Numbered from the stretch's first letter, positions 53,701-62,280 are shown. The stretch is DNA of 64,000 nucleotides from Paucisalibacillus algeriensis (GCF_000577245.1 NZ_CBYO010000021.1:37829-101828), one strand, 5' to 3'. The notes: generated by a model from the sequence alone, not told the origin. Made by a program: numbers and translations.

Positions 53701-54123
53701 CATGGTACCAGATGGTGCCTTCGTATTATTAATATCAAAAAAGTCCCCATTCACACCAGCAACTGCACCAGTCTGCTTAGCCATTTCGGAAACTGGCAAT
53801 GCCTTTGTAATGAAACCCGGATACAATAAGTCCGCTGATACCGCATCATGCCCTAAATTGATAGTCATTACTTCCCCATTTAACCAACCACGAGCATCAA
53901 ACCGTTCAAATGTAGAAAGTTCCATCCCTGGACCAATCTTAGTCGTTTCCTCATTTGCTAGAATTGTCTTCCCACTTGGACCAACTGTCACAATTGGTTC
54001 AAACTTGTTGGATGAAGCTGATCTTGCTTCTGCAATCGGATTTTTCTCTGCTTGTACAACAGGAGAAAATGCTGAGACCGCAAGTACCCCAACTAACAAA
54101 CTACTAACCCATTTTCGATTCAT
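50731..54123 (-). CDS. Large secreted phosphodiester glycosidase (NAGPA) plus calcineurin-like phosphoesterase
   Basis: A 1130-residue exported enzyme. Signal peptide 1-25 (VSSLLVGVLAVSAFSPVVQA). Residues ~85-400 are a NAGPA-type phosphodiester glycosidase domain: AGVNGDFFD, RTAIGYSEDGKTMILVVVDG and ALNIDGGGSSSMV. Two or three beta domains follow (Ig-like and carbohydrate-binding-like, about 400-790). Then comes a metallophosphoesterase with NDSQF, NGDLVD, PGNHEIVG, LGHHPTRD and SGHAH, and a short C-terminal beta domain. It lacks cell-wall anchors or SLH repeats. Likely cuts sugar-phosphate diesters (teichoic-acid- or phospholipid-type) and removes the freed phosphate. ATG after GGGAGGCG; single gene. 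Confidence 0.85.
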   Translation of the reverse strand: MNRKWVSSLLVGVLAVSAFSPVVQAEKNPIAEARSASSNKFEPIVTVGPSGKTILANEETTKIGPGMELSTFERFDARGWLNGEVMTINLGHDAVSADLLYPGFITKALPVSEMAKQTGAVAGVNGDFFDINNTKAPSGTMIQNGSLLKGPQGSHTLTAGVDENGLGKISNIFLEGSIQLPSGSVELAALNQSSIPADGIGLYTSVWGQAQRPGASNVYEVFVQDGVVVSTSNQAGNGVIAADSFVLVGRETGATKLQELSIGDEVAVSYAPRVDGDSMMNFAIGGNVVLVDNGTVPKGLDDTTTAPRTAIGYSEDGKTMILVVVDGRQTDSRGMTFKELGELMKEYGAYRALNIDGGGSSSMVARMPGKSDTEVVNNPSDGTERSVPNGIGIFVEEGSGVLTGFAVETVMEDAHSNRVFPGLTRSFIGRGYDEKYSPVAVNDIKWKALPANVGSFEENGVFYAEKSGKAVAQAQVRSSKGQTEIMVLGSLDRIETSQAYIGLEMGTTSYFSVTGYDKDGYSAPIEPRDVTLEFDEAVINVDENEDGSFTVIPVQDGGATTITVTVQDKVVQLPVTVGLTTVNISEFETKDDWDFTKYPAAVGASMELVEGRTGNGIQLSYDYSTTTATRAAYLQASPMIELPGDVQNIGLWVHGDGNGAWLRTVIEDASGTRYTLSLANAVDWTGWEYVETTLPEGIQYPVKLWRIYPVETNRNDQYTGSLIFDDLTVKVPPEIDGIGVKEVTPDQLVIQNEGFGKDRWKFAVLNDSQFVAQTPNSPQVQMARKALREILAANPEFLVINGDLVDTAWEEDFVFAKQVLEEEVGDAFPIYYTPGNHEIVGSGSLDNFLKVFGENRYTFDHKGTRFILLDSSTGSLRTSDFDQLIELKESLMDAATNPQVKNVVVLGHHPTRDPLPTKNSQFSDRKEAELIEDWLTEFRETSSGKGAIYVSGHAHTVNLERVEGVPYMVTGSAGKSPYGSPTNGGFYSWTMFGVDPTPIPEKAFGPEYAASPSKAKGAEWIQAEVRPILEGISIDAPETIAVGEKVTVSAEGHQVGNLTFPLSYPASVTWKGSDTVFIGKGEVLDRAKNSGMYAATFDLDTRELTALQSGVVELKVVSNEVEEVRQIVIE

Positions 54124-54126
54124 CAA

Positions 54127-54669
54127 AAACGCCTCCCTCTCTATTAATCTAAACCTTTACCCTTATTGTATTAATAGTCTGAAAACAACAACACACATCG
54201 ATTGAACCAAATATTCAACAATACGTGACACTGTATGATAACGTGCTAATTCTCCTTACCTAAGCATTAAGGACTGTTTGACAACAAACAACAAAACTCC
54301 TCCTTCCTACTACTTCTATCTTTGATACTAGCAAATGAGTATTAATTCAATTTAAACTTTTATAGGATAATAGAACGATTTAAGTGATAGGTAGGTAGTC
54401 CTTGTGTGACCGAATTGTTTTAATCTTGTTTCTAGAAGTAGCTTATAAAGGGGAGTTGCTGATTTCGCAATACGATTAATGAAGAATCTTTTCAGCCACA
54501 GCAATTGTGAAGATATATTGGAAGATAAATAAATTTGGTGGATAAATTATCTATTATATCAAAAAGCCTGCGGATTTCTTTCAAATCCGCAGGCTAATAG
54601 TCATTTTTCTAGGCAATTACGGTTCTATGCGCTTCAATTCCATTAATCATTTTTAAGGGGTACTATCTT
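54127..54669. other. Gene-free stretch
   Basis: About 540 bp upstream of the large secreted enzyme, with only a terminator (54561-54595) recognised. AT-rich; room for the promoter. Confidence 0.5.
54561..54595 (-). terminator. Terminator of the 55-kb membrane protein gene
   Basis: AGCCTGCGGATTT pairs perfectly with AAATCCGCAGGCT, followed by TTTTTGA on the minus strand. Confidence 0.9.
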
Positions 54670-55680
54670 TCAACCCTGGGCGAATCGATAGTAAATTAAA
54701 ATAAATGTTGCAAGAACGAAGATGAAGTTCAAGAATACAAAGATGACCTGATCAATGATGGACTTATGTATTCGAATTGGTGGGTTATAAAACGAAACCC
54801 CCTCTATGATAAAGATAAGTAACACAATATGAATCATGAAGTGTCCTATAATTTCCGTATAACCAAACAGCATTGTCGTGGAGAAAAAGATTAATGTCAA
54901 AACAAATGCTAGTATTCGATTCAATACACCAACAACTAATAAATATCCAACTACAAATTCGATAAATGCTGCTAAAACGATGAATGCTTCTGGTGGAAAT
55001 CCAAACGTTGGAACGCCATGATTATGAATAATATCTAAACTCATCGAAGGATAGACCCATTTTTCTACCGCAACCCAGCAAAGTGAAAGCCCTGTTCCTA
55101 AATAAAGAAAAGGGAATCCCCACTTTTCTAACTTTGTTTTTCCTATAAATAATACGAAAATAATGGCCAAGTAAAATCCATAATCAAGCATATGAAAGAT
55201 GCCGACATCATTTACAACATTAATAAATAGAATTAGCACTAAAAATGCTCCCACTTTTGTAGCATAGTGGATAGGGATCAATAGCAGGATAATAGCTGCC
55301 CAAACTACTATGTACTCCCATGTTTCTACTAGCTCGAACTCAGGTGCAAAAAGTGTATGGGAGAAAACCTGAATGATTAATGCTAATGCTGTTCCATATT
55401 TTAATATATATCTTGAATAAACTCGGTAATTATCTAGCTTCTTATCAATTTTCTTCGCAAAAGGGATCTCCATAATTTTAGGGAGTAGTTGAGGCAAAAC
55501 ACCTAATAACACCGAAACGAGCAACGCAACGAACATAAAGAAGGGAGAGAGAATATTTTCTATCGAATCTTTTTGTGGTTCTACTTCTGTAAACCATTTT
55601 ACATGAGCCTGCGTAGTTAATGGAATTAGTATAAGGAAAATTAATAGTAATGCTGGTAGAATCCTCTGTTTTATTTTCAT
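54670..55680 (-). CDS. Polytopic membrane protein (DoxX-like)
   Basis: A 336-residue membrane protein. A cleavable-looking N-terminus (LLLIFLILIPLTTQAHVKWF) is followed by about eight helices. The second half has FGFPPEAFIVLAAFIEFVVG and KWVYPSMSLDIIHNHGVPTF, features that recall the DoxX family. The AHVKWF sequence after the signal is a recurrent start of this Bacillus group. Role unknown; DoxX-like proteins are linked with thiol/redox stress or quinones. ATG after GGAGGTTTATAA. Single gene with a perfect terminator. Confidence 0.7.
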   Translation of the reverse strand: MKIKQRILPALLLIFLILIPLTTQAHVKWFTEVEPQKDSIENILSPFFMFVALLVSVLLGVLPQLLPKIMEIPFAKKIDKKLDNYRVYSRYILKYGTALALIIQVFSHTLFAPEFELVETWEYIVVWAAIILLLIPIHYATKVGAFLVLILFINVVNDVGIFHMLDYGFYLAIIFVLFIGKTKLEKWGFPFLYLGTGLSLCWVAVEKWVYPSMSLDIIHNHGVPTFGFPPEAFIVLAAFIEFVVGYLLVVGVLNRILAFVLTLIFFSTTMLFGYTEIIGHFMIHIVLLIFIIEGVSFYNPPIRIHKSIIDQVIFVFLNFIFVLATFILIYYRFAQG

Positions 55681-55918
55681 TTATAAACCTCCGTCCAAAA
55701 TTACTTATTTTATTCTTTACTGAATCCCTATTACTATTCAGGTGCAAACATTAAGGATTTTCACCTATCTACCACTTCTATCACTATTTTTAAGAATAAA
55801 TATGAACCAGACTTCTATGAGTTGTAGGAAGGAAATCTTAAACAACGAATAAGAAATTATTCGCTAACAAAATATAAGCATATTCATTATCAATCATCCA
55901 TATCAAGGGGCTGCCTAG

Positions 55919-56872
55919 ATGAAGATACGGTTTGGCTATGTAGCGAATGCACTTGGCTTATGGGATGCAAGTCCTTCTAAGACCTTAAACTTCGCACGAT
56001 ACTCCAAGCTTCCTAAGGAGGAACGTTTGGATAACCTTAAGTCTGTTACCGCTCAAAATTTACATCATACGAAACGAATAATTTGCTACAATATCGCCCA
56101 TGAAATAGACCTATACCGCTTTTCAAGTATGCTTGTCCCACTCGCTACCCACCCTGAGGTCAACTGGGATTATGTTACACCGTTTAAAGAGGAATGGAGA
56201 GAACTAGGAAGGTTAATAAAAAAATATCAAATCCGCACAAGCTTCCATCCAGGGCAGTATACGCTTTTTACTAGCCCACGAAAAGAGGTTACCATGAATG
56301 CGGTAAAGGATATGGAATATCATTACCGGATGCTAGAAGCGATGTATATCCTCGATACCTCGATCATGAACATCCATATTGGTGGGGCTTATGGTGATAA
56401 AAAGCAGACATTAGAACGATTCCATGAAAATTTAAAAGAGCTACCAGATGAGGTTCAGTATTATATGACATTAGAAAATGATGATAAAACTTACGATGTG
56501 AAGGAAACGTTAGAAGCCTGCGAGAAGGAGCAGATTCCGATGATTCTCGATTATCATCATTATATGGCGAATAAAGGGGAAGTCGAGCTTGAGAATTACT
56601 TAGAGCGAATTTATAACACGTGGAACCATCGAGATATCCCACCAAAAGTTCATATTTCTTCACCAAAGTCAGCATCTGCCTTTCGTTCCCATGCTGACTA
56701 TGTTGATTTGGTATTTATACTACCTTTTTTAAAGATAGCGAAAGAGTTGAACTGGGATTTTGACATCATGATTGAGGCAAAGCAGAAGAATCTTGCCATG
56801 CATCAGTTGGTGGAAGTCATTGCTAAGATTCGTGGTGTAAAACGGTTATCTGGAGCTTCTGTAGAATATTAA
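55919..56872 (+). CDS. uvsE: UV damage endonuclease UvsE
   Basis: A 317-residue UVDE-type nuclease that nicks DNA 5' to UV photoproducts, a repair route independent of UvrABC. The TIM-barrel metal ligands lie in SFHPGQYTLF (108-117), NIHIGGAYGDK, LENDDKTYD, ILDYHHYMAN, KVHISSPKS and MIEAKQKN. HPGQY includes the Gln-Tyr pair that probes the lesion in Thermus UVDE, so this copy should be active. ATG after GGGGCTGCC. It is the first of two tandem homologues, 19 bp apart, probably one operon. Confidence 0.9.
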   Translation: MKIRFGYVANALGLWDASPSKTLNFARYSKLPKEERLDNLKSVTAQNLHHTKRIICYNIAHEIDLYRFSSMLVPLATHPEVNWDYVTPFKEEWRELGRLIKKYQIRTSFHPGQYTLFTSPRKEVTMNAVKDMEYHYRMLEAMYILDTSIMNIHIGGAYGDKKQTLERFHENLKELPDEVQYYMTLENDDKTYDVKETLEACEKEQIPMILDYHHYMANKGEVELENYLERIYNTWNHRDIPPKVHISSPKSASAFRSHADYVDLVFILPFLKIAKELNWDFDIMIEAKQKNLAMHQLVEVIAKIRGVKRLSGASVEY

Positions 56873-56891
56873 TCATTAGAGGTGAATAATC

Positions 56892-57857
56892 ATGACACTT
56901 GTCCGGCTAGGCTATGTCGCCATGAGTATGGAATTAAAACATGCATCTCCATCACAAACGATGACCTTTGCGCAATTTCAAAAACTATCGGACCGTGATG
57001 CAGCCATTCGAAAGTTGGAACGAATTTCACTCTCGAACTTACATAATACATTACGATTGTTAAAGCACAATGTAGCTTCCGAAATACATTTTTACCGGCT
57101 AACCTCACGACTAATTCCGTTAGCAAATCACGAAGAATTACCCGATTGGGATTATATAAAACCTTTAAAGAAGTCACTTCGAGAAATAGGGGATTTTATC
57201 AAGAAGCATGATTTAAGGGTGGACTTTCATCCAGATCATTTTGTTCTGCTGAATTCTACCAAGAATGAGGTTTTTAAAAACTCCCTCCTAACGTTAAAGA
57301 TGCATTATCTTATTCTAAAAGGAATGGGAATTGATCCTACTCATCGGGCTGTCATGCATGTTGGTGGAAACTATAAAGATACGGAAAAATCATTAGAGCA
57401 ATTTGTGGATGCATGGATGGATGTTCCAAAAGGGATTCAAAAGATGATTATGTTAGAAAATGATGATACGTCTTTCACATTAGAGGACACGCTCTATCTT
57501 AGTCAAAAGCTTAATATCCCACTTGTCTTCGATTATCACCATCATCTTGCCTATCATCAAGATCCGAATTGGCAACAGCATTGGGAGCGTGTTGTACAAA
57601 CCTGGGAACATTCTCCACTTCCAACTAAAATGCACATATCCAGTCCAAAAAACGAGAAAGAATTCCGCCATCATGCTGATTTTGTCGATATTAATATGTT
57701 CTTCACCTTTCTAAACGAAATAAAGGGGTCAGTCCCTCAACTGGATTGCATGATTGAGGCAAAGCAAAAGGATGAGGCCCTATTTCGATTGATGAAGGAA
57801 GTGAAACGTCGGGATGATGTGACCATCGTGGATGGTTCTTCATTTTATATCAAATAA
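56892..57857 (+). CDS. Second UVDE-like endonuclease with altered lesion-probing motif
   Basis: A 321-residue paralogue of the gene just upstream, alignable over its length. Ligand motifs HVGGNYKD, LENDDTSF, FDYHHHL, KMHISSPKN, HHADFVD and MIEAKQKD are kept. The loop that is HPGQY in the first copy is HPDHF here (113-117), which changes the Gln-Tyr lesion wedge. It may therefore recognise another lesion (for example AP sites or spore photoproduct) or form a heterodimer with UvsE. ATG 19 bp after the uvsE stop, with AGAGGTG; terminator at 57904. Tandem UVDE pairs in spore formers suit UV-exposed spores. Confidence 0.85.
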   Translation: MTLVRLGYVAMSMELKHASPSQTMTFAQFQKLSDRDAAIRKLERISLSNLHNTLRLLKHNVASEIHFYRLTSRLIPLANHEELPDWDYIKPLKKSLREIGDFIKKHDLRVDFHPDHFVLLNSTKNEVFKNSLLTLKMHYLILKGMGIDPTHRAVMHVGGNYKDTEKSLEQFVDAWMDVPKGIQKMIMLENDDTSFTLEDTLYLSQKLNIPLVFDYHHHLAYHQDPNWQQHWERVVQTWEHSPLPTKMHISSPKNEKEFRHHADFVDINMFFTFLNEIKGSVPQLDCMIEAKQKDEALFRLMKEVKRRDDVTIVDGSSFYIK

Positions 57858-57903
57858 GTCAGTAAACAATTTTGTATCTCTCACATATATGGTAAGGTAA
57901 TCT

Positions 57904-57937
57904 AGAAGGAGAACGATACATCCGCTCTCCTTCTTTT
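57904..57937 (+). terminator. Terminator of the uvsE pair
   Basis: AGAAGGAGA...TCTCCTTCT followed by TTTGG. Confidence 0.8.
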
Positions 57938-57964
57938 GGAGTATTAGAATGGAGTGCTACGACA

Positions 57965-58585
57965 ATGATAAAACATGTTATTTTTGATTTTGATGGAACA
58001 CTTGTGGATTCCTTAGAAATTTTAGTTTCGAGTTGGAACTCCCTCACGAAGAAATATAATTTAAAAGAGATACACCCTTCAGATGTTGAAATCCTCAAGA
58101 AACTTTCTCTCAAGCAACGAATTAAACGATTAGATTTTTCTATATATAAGGTGCCGATTATTGCACCAAAACTATATAGCTTATACAATAAATCATTACA
58201 TGAACTGAGACTATTCGATGGCATTAAAGACATGCTGTACCAACTTGATAATAAAGGTTATCAAACTAGCATTATTTCTTCTAATTCTCGGGAAAATATC
58301 CTAAGCTTTTTAAAGCGGAATGATATAACCAGTATAGATAACGTTCTTTGTTCTAGTAGTATTCTAGGTAAAGATAAATTACTAAATCGATATCTTCGAG
58401 AACATAACCTGAATCCCTCCGAAGTAATCTATGTTGGCGATGAACAAAGAGACATTCTAGCTTGTCAGAAAACCGGAGTAAAGATTATCTGGGTTGGTTG
58501 GGGTTACGATTCTATTGAAGTGGTAGAAAAAGAGAAACCAGACTATCAGGTGTCTGCACCTAGCGAAATATTGGACCTCATATAA
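57965..58585 (+). CDS. HAD-superfamily phosphatase (Gph-like)
   Basis: A 206-residue enzyme with DFDGTLVDS (9-17, nucleophile Asp), a helical cap, SIISSNS (motif II Ser), Lys in LGKDKLL and VGDEQRDILA (motif IV). Phosphoglycolate phosphatase-like in length and sequence. ATG after GGAGTGC. The next gene is convergent. Substrate unknown. Confidence 0.85.
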   Translation: MIKHVIFDFDGTLVDSLEILVSSWNSLTKKYNLKEIHPSDVEILKKLSLKQRIKRLDFSIYKVPIIAPKLYSLYNKSLHELRLFDGIKDMLYQLDNKGYQTSIISSNSRENILSFLKRNDITSIDNVLCSSSILGKDKLLNRYLREHNLNPSEVIYVGDEQRDILACQKTGVKIIWVGWGYDSIEVVEKEKPDYQVSAPSEILDLI

Positions 58586-58641
58586 GTTCATTATTCAATG
58601 ATCAGAATATGTTGAGGAGAATCCTTGATTGACCCGATAGT

Positions 58642-59445
58642 TTAATAAGGGGATTTGGCTTCATGTAGAAAGTTTGCACTAGCCCACTTACCCTCACTCT
58701 TAAACAACCTGCATACTTCCTCACGGTCGGTCGGCGGTTCTTCTATCCAATTAAGTAATGTACGAATAGTTGATTCTTTATCTGGGAAGTGATGAATAAA
58801 GACTTCCGACTGCTCGTGGAGTCGTGTCGTCCAAATCTGTGAACGTACCATTACCATTGAATAATACGTCCGAATTAGTTTACGAGCAAAGCCTTGTGTA
58901 AATGTTTTAAAATCTTCATTAGAATCTGTTTCTAACCTCTTTAACGTCCTATTAAGTGCTTCATGAATATCACCATTAAAACGAATTGCTATCTCTGATG
59001 TAAGTTTATACGGACCAAATCGGTCTCCTATATCCTCTCCATACACACAAACACAGAGCTCCTTAAGAAATGCGTTTTCGTAATAATTGGAAGGGTCGAT
59101 CGTATAGTCGTAATATGCTACAGCGATACCAACTTCTCGCACTAAAAATTGATACTTCTGAGACAGATCTCCAGCAAGTTTCTTTAATTCCGTTAACTTA
59201 CCAGAGCTAAGTTTGGTATCGAACATGGCAATAAGGTCTAAATCAGATTTTTTTGCAATCGCTTCTCCTCTGGCTACGCTACCGTAAACATAAACACTAT
59301 GCAAATGAAGATGAAATAGACTTTTCAGACTCTCGATAGATTCTCGAATGCAAGGCACATAGACATCATCAATTTTGTTTTTGTGAACATCACTTACAAT
59401 AAACCCTTCAGAGTCTAGACCATAACCTTTATTTAAATACCCCAT
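58642..59445 (-). CDS. Nucleotidyltransferase-fold protein
   Basis: A 267-residue protein with a nucleotidyltransferase core: VYVYGSVARGEAIAKKSDLD (51-70), where GS and the DxD metal pair are intact, and a third acidic position in REVGIAVAYYD. The rest (about 130-267) is helical, as in aminoglycoside adenylyltransferases (AadA-like), but the drug-specific residues are not obvious. It may adenylylate a small molecule or protein. ATG after GGGAGGTAATAG. Single gene. Confidence 0.8.
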   Translation of the reverse strand: MGYLNKGYGLDSEGFIVSDVHKNKIDDVYVPCIRESIESLKSLFHLHLHSVYVYGSVARGEAIAKKSDLDLIAMFDTKLSSGKLTELKKLAGDLSQKYQFLVREVGIAVAYYDYTIDPSNYYENAFLKELCVCVYGEDIGDRFGPYKLTSEIAIRFNGDIHEALNRTLKRLETDSNEDFKTFTQGFARKLIRTYYSMVMVRSQIWTTRLHEQSEVFIHHFPDKESTIRTLLNWIEEPPTDREEVCRLFKSEGKWASANFLHEAKSPY

Positions 59446-59517
59446 TTCTATTACCTCCCTTTTCTCTTCCTTGAAGTTGATCCTTTAAAGTTTATACATA
59501 TTCTAAAGCTATTGAGA

Positions 59518-59952
59518 TTAATTATTTATTTTTACCTCTCCAAAAGTAATTTTCATGCTAGGGGAGTATACTAAAGAGGAATCCATGTTAAATACTTGTG
59601 AAAACAGAAGTTCAGCCTCAAACTGTTCCTGGGCTTCCTGCAACGCAACCCCACGTTTTATCAAACTTTCAATAAACTGATCTTTATTTACAGGATTTCC
59701 ACCTATCCCTTCTCCTTTTATCGAATAAAATAAGTTTTCCTTATCCTGTTGATTCTTATCGGGATGAAGGAAGTTAACCTTATCACTGACTCTGCACTCA
59801 ATGTTCTTTACGCCCAATTTAGATAGGTATTGTGGTACTTTCACTCCAATATTTCCATCATTTCCATTTCTAGCTGTACTCTCTTCGAATAACCTCTGAA
59901 GAATACTAAGTGGAACGATTTGTGATTGTTTATACCCATAAAAGAATAAATT
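59518..59952 (-). pseudogene. SAM-dependent methyltransferase, C-terminal fragment
   Basis: The frame open between 59952 and 59518 reads GYKQSQIVPLSILQ, then VPQYLSKLGVKNIECRVSDK and VNFLHP, which match the end of a class I methyltransferase in Bacillaceae. The Rossmann half with the SAM motif is missing: the frame meets a stop at 59953-59955 and nothing similar lies further up. A GTG at 59844 could start a ~108-residue remnant. Treated as a truncated gene; near the dispersed palindromes of this flank. Confidence 0.55.
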
Positions 59953-60026
59953 CTACATAGTATTTTTTCTTTAGATTCTTCATTACGAAGGAACACATTA
60001 AAAAGATTCAATTAATCGTACTTTTT

Positions 60027-60115
60027 ATGTAACTGACCCATTAGCCAAACAAAAAACAGGGAATTATCACTTATGACGATCCCTATTGTACTTATTGCAC
60101 TCGTTTGTTTAAGTC
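60027..60115 (-). repeat. Dispersed palindromes flanking a hairpin terminator, copies 8-9
   Basis: Minus strand after the AraC-type gene stop (60129): palindrome GACTTAAACAAACGAGTGC/AATAAGTAC (60085-60115), hairpin AGGGATC...TTCCCT (60058-60084) with TGTTTTTTG, then a second worn copy (60027-60050, GGCTAATGGGTCAGTTAC). Confidence 0.6.
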
Positions 60116-60128
60116 TAGTTATCACTTT

Positions 60129-61211
60129 TCATTTTCTTCTTATTTTATTAATTAGCTCCATATATTGTAAATCTCCGTAACCTATGCTTGGAAAAAGTTC
60201 AAACAACCTATTGATTAATTCTTTTGTTGTTAGATCTTTATTTTTATTAATATATTTGACCACTGCATTATCTTGGTTTAGCATATCTAAATATATATTT
60301 ATTGCTTGATACATAACCGGAATAAGTTCATTAGATGGTTTAGTATGATGAATCAACACCTCTTTATATACTGAATAGTAATGTCCTAATTTGAGTTCGG
60401 TTTGATTAACTTTAAATTCATCTTCTCTGAAGCTATTTAAGAACACTTTCCCCTCATAACCGGACTGTTCTAGATAGGAAAGTATGGTAAGTAAGTTCAT
60501 TTGGCAAAACATGTCTTCACCAAACCATAATACAATGCATTTGTACTCTTTATTAAAAAGATTGGCTAAAGGAGCAATAACCTTTTCAATATATCCATCT
60601 ATTGATTCATGATGACCTTTAGCTCGAATAGTTATAAATTCTTTATCAAATATTTGGTCAGTAGTAGCATGCACACACATAGCTTCATTAAATGGAGCAT
60701 AATCAGAATCACCCATTAATCTGTTATTTTTAAACTCCTCATACATAACCTGACCATTTAAGATATGTAATACGTCTTTGTCAAACAACTCACTTCTATC
60801 ATGGCGTAGCTTTTCAACTTCGATTTTTTTAGAAATATTCATTTTATACCATTCCACATTTTTATTAATAGTGAGTTTAACAACTGACTGAACAGGAAAC
60901 TTGTTAACTTGATATTCTCTGGGATTGATGCCAAAAACATTTTTAAATGCTCTACTATATGCTTCTTGTGATGAATAATCATAATCAAATGCAATATCGA
61001 TAATTTTCTTATTGTTTGCCAAGTCTTCCGTAGATAAATATAATCTTCTCAGAAGAATATAGCGCCTAATACTTATTCCTGTTACTTGGTGAAACTTAAA
61101 TGAACAGTAATAAGGGGAATATCCCATGTAATTTGATAGTTCATCCAATGAAAACTTATTTTTTAGATTTGCTTCAATCCAATCAATCATAAGTTGTATT
61201 TGTTCATTCAT
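60129..61211 (-). CDS. AraC-family regulator with a DUF1835-like effector part
   Basis: A 360-residue protein. The N-terminal ~100 residues are an AraC two-HTH domain (FSLDELSNYMGYSPYYCSFK, then DYSSQEAYSRAFKNVFGINP). The C-terminal ~210 residues contain CIVLWFGEDMFCQMNLL and KGHHESIDGY, a pattern close to DUF1835 (IIIWAGENSHEQTAL in the protein at 2.4 kb). DNA-binding domain first, sensor second, is the reverse of most AraC proteins. I start at ATG 61209-61211 after AGGAGTGGG; a GTG three codons earlier overlaps the site. Targets unknown. Confidence 0.8.
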   Translation of the reverse strand: MNEQIQLMIDWIEANLKNKFSLDELSNYMGYSPYYCSFKFHQVTGISIRRYILLRRLYLSTEDLANNKKIIDIAFDYDYSSQEAYSRAFKNVFGINPREYQVNKFPVQSVVKLTINKNVEWYKMNISKKIEVEKLRHDRSELFDKDVLHILNGQVMYEEFKNNRLMGDSDYAPFNEAMCVHATTDQIFDKEFITIRAKGHHESIDGYIEKVIAPLANLFNKEYKCIVLWFGEDMFCQMNLLTILSYLEQSGYEGKVFLNSFREDEFKVNQTELKLGHYYSVYKEVLIHHTKPSNELIPVMYQAINIYLDMLNQDNAVVKYINKNKDLTTKELINRLFELFPSIGYGDLQYMELINKIRRK

Positions 61212-61306
61212 ATGTCCCACTCCTACATTAAATAATATGTGGAATTAGTTTATATTTCTTGATATTTGTTGTGTTATATCAATCTAGTATCTTGAATCTA
61301 ATCCGA

Positions 61307-61555
61307 TTAATTATTGGTTCCTCCAGTTTTACGTTCATTACCCCTTTTAAAATTTCCAGTAATCTTTGCCATTATTAATTGTGCTTCCTTTGTATTATTC
61401 GCAACTCTAATTCGCTTTAGAAATTTCTCTGCTTCTTTTCCTTTTAAGATTTTTACCTGTCTACCATTATAATCCAAAAAGACTGTATTACCTTTTGTTA
61501 CTCGGTAATTAAAAGGTTCGTCATCTAAACGATTTCTCTTATCGATGTTATTCAT
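61307..61555 (-). CDS. Small conserved-looking protein, unknown
   Basis: An 82-residue hydrophilic protein: NIDKRNRLDDEPFNYRVTKG, TVFLDYNGRQVKILKG, KEAEKFLKRIRVAN, QLIMAKITGNFKRGNERKTG. The strand-turn-strand followed by a helix resembles small phage-like or YozE-type proteins but no family is certain. Two in-frame ATGs (61553-61555, 61565-61567) lie near AAGGATGAAAGG; I use the inner one. Confidence 0.6.
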   Translation of the reverse strand: MNNIDKRNRLDDEPFNYRVTKGNTVFLDYNGRQVKILKGKEAEKFLKRIRVANNTKEAQLIMAKITGNFKRGNERKTGGTNN

Positions 61556-61752
61556 ATTTCCTTTCATCCTTATCAAATTTAATATTTTTGATTTTAAGTG
61601 CTATAGATGAGCTCTAATAAAACTCTCATGCTACTCCCCTATTTTTATCACCTGTTGTTTTACGAAAGTAATTCGATAGCTTAATAACTTCCACCTCCAT
61701 AGTAACATAATATTCCGAATATATTGTTGAAATATTTGGACCAATAAAATAA

Positions 61753-61803
61753 GGCGACCCCAATTGGATCACCCTATTCAACTATTGCACTCGTTCGTTG
61801 AAG
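61753..61803 (-). repeat. Dispersed palindrome plus hairpin terminator, copy 10
   Basis: Minus strand, seven bases after the stop of the DUF4375-type gene: palindrome TTCAACGAACGAGTGCAATA/GTTGAA (61777-61803), then hairpin GGTGATCC...GGGGTCGCC (61753-61773) and TTATTTTATT. Confidence 0.7.
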
Positions 61804-61809
61804 AATGAA

Positions 61810-62280
61810 TTAATCTTCAACTACTTGAATCAAATCATTATGTATAGTAACAAAATATGCTTCTAATAATTCCGCCAATTCCTCATTAAGCTTGTAATAT
61901 TCTCCGTTCGCTTTTTCAATGAGATTATAAAATTCTTCTTCTTCAATTTCATCATTTTCCAGGGAATTGTAAAGGCTCCACATCTTTTGACAATACTTTT
62001 TCTCAATCAAAGCATAATTATGGGCACCAATTTTCTCAAGGATTCCGATTAATTCATCCAAGTAATTGTCTATTCCAATCTCTTTAATATACCAACCAAA
62101 CCACGTAAATAAGCTTTCGTGCCCCCCACTTTCAAGTTCAGAATAGTATTGATAGACAATGAATGCTTCATGTAAATTTTTATCTTCAGATGATATATTA
62201 TACCGACTTAATACAGCAATAACTGCATTCCATATATCCGTATTGCTCATTAAATCTTTTCTTTTCATTTTTGGTTTCAA
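61810..62280 (-). CDS. DMP19/DUF4375-like protein
   Basis: A 156-residue protein with the DUF4375 phrase ELESGGHESLFTWFGWY (about 50-66), usually ESGGF-x-Q/E-W/F-F in this family. The rest is helical and acidic (NDEIEEEEFYNLIEKANGEY). DMP19-type proteins mimic DNA or bind histone-like proteins in some bacteria; here that is unproven. I start at TTG 62278-62280, six bases after GGAGGG; an ATG four codons later (62266-62268) is the alternative. Confidence 0.7.
   Translation of the reverse strand: MKPKMKRKDLMSNTDIWNAVIAVLSRYNISSEDKNLHEAFIVYQYYSELESGGHESLFTWFGWYIKEIGIDNYLDELIGILEKIGAHNYALIEKKYCQKMWSLYNSLENDEIEEEEFYNLIEKANGEYYKLNEELAELLEAYFVTIHNDLIQVVED

Noticed and set aside
57721..57741. GGGGTCAGTCCCTCAACTGG inside the second UVDE gene, like a dispersed GGGTCAGTCCC hairpin
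   Set aside because: It is coding sequence in frame, without the second arm.
58642..59445. Nucleotidyltransferase as a clear aminoglycoside resistance gene
   Set aside because: Only the general GS...DxD core is visible; no resistance-specific motif or mobile context.
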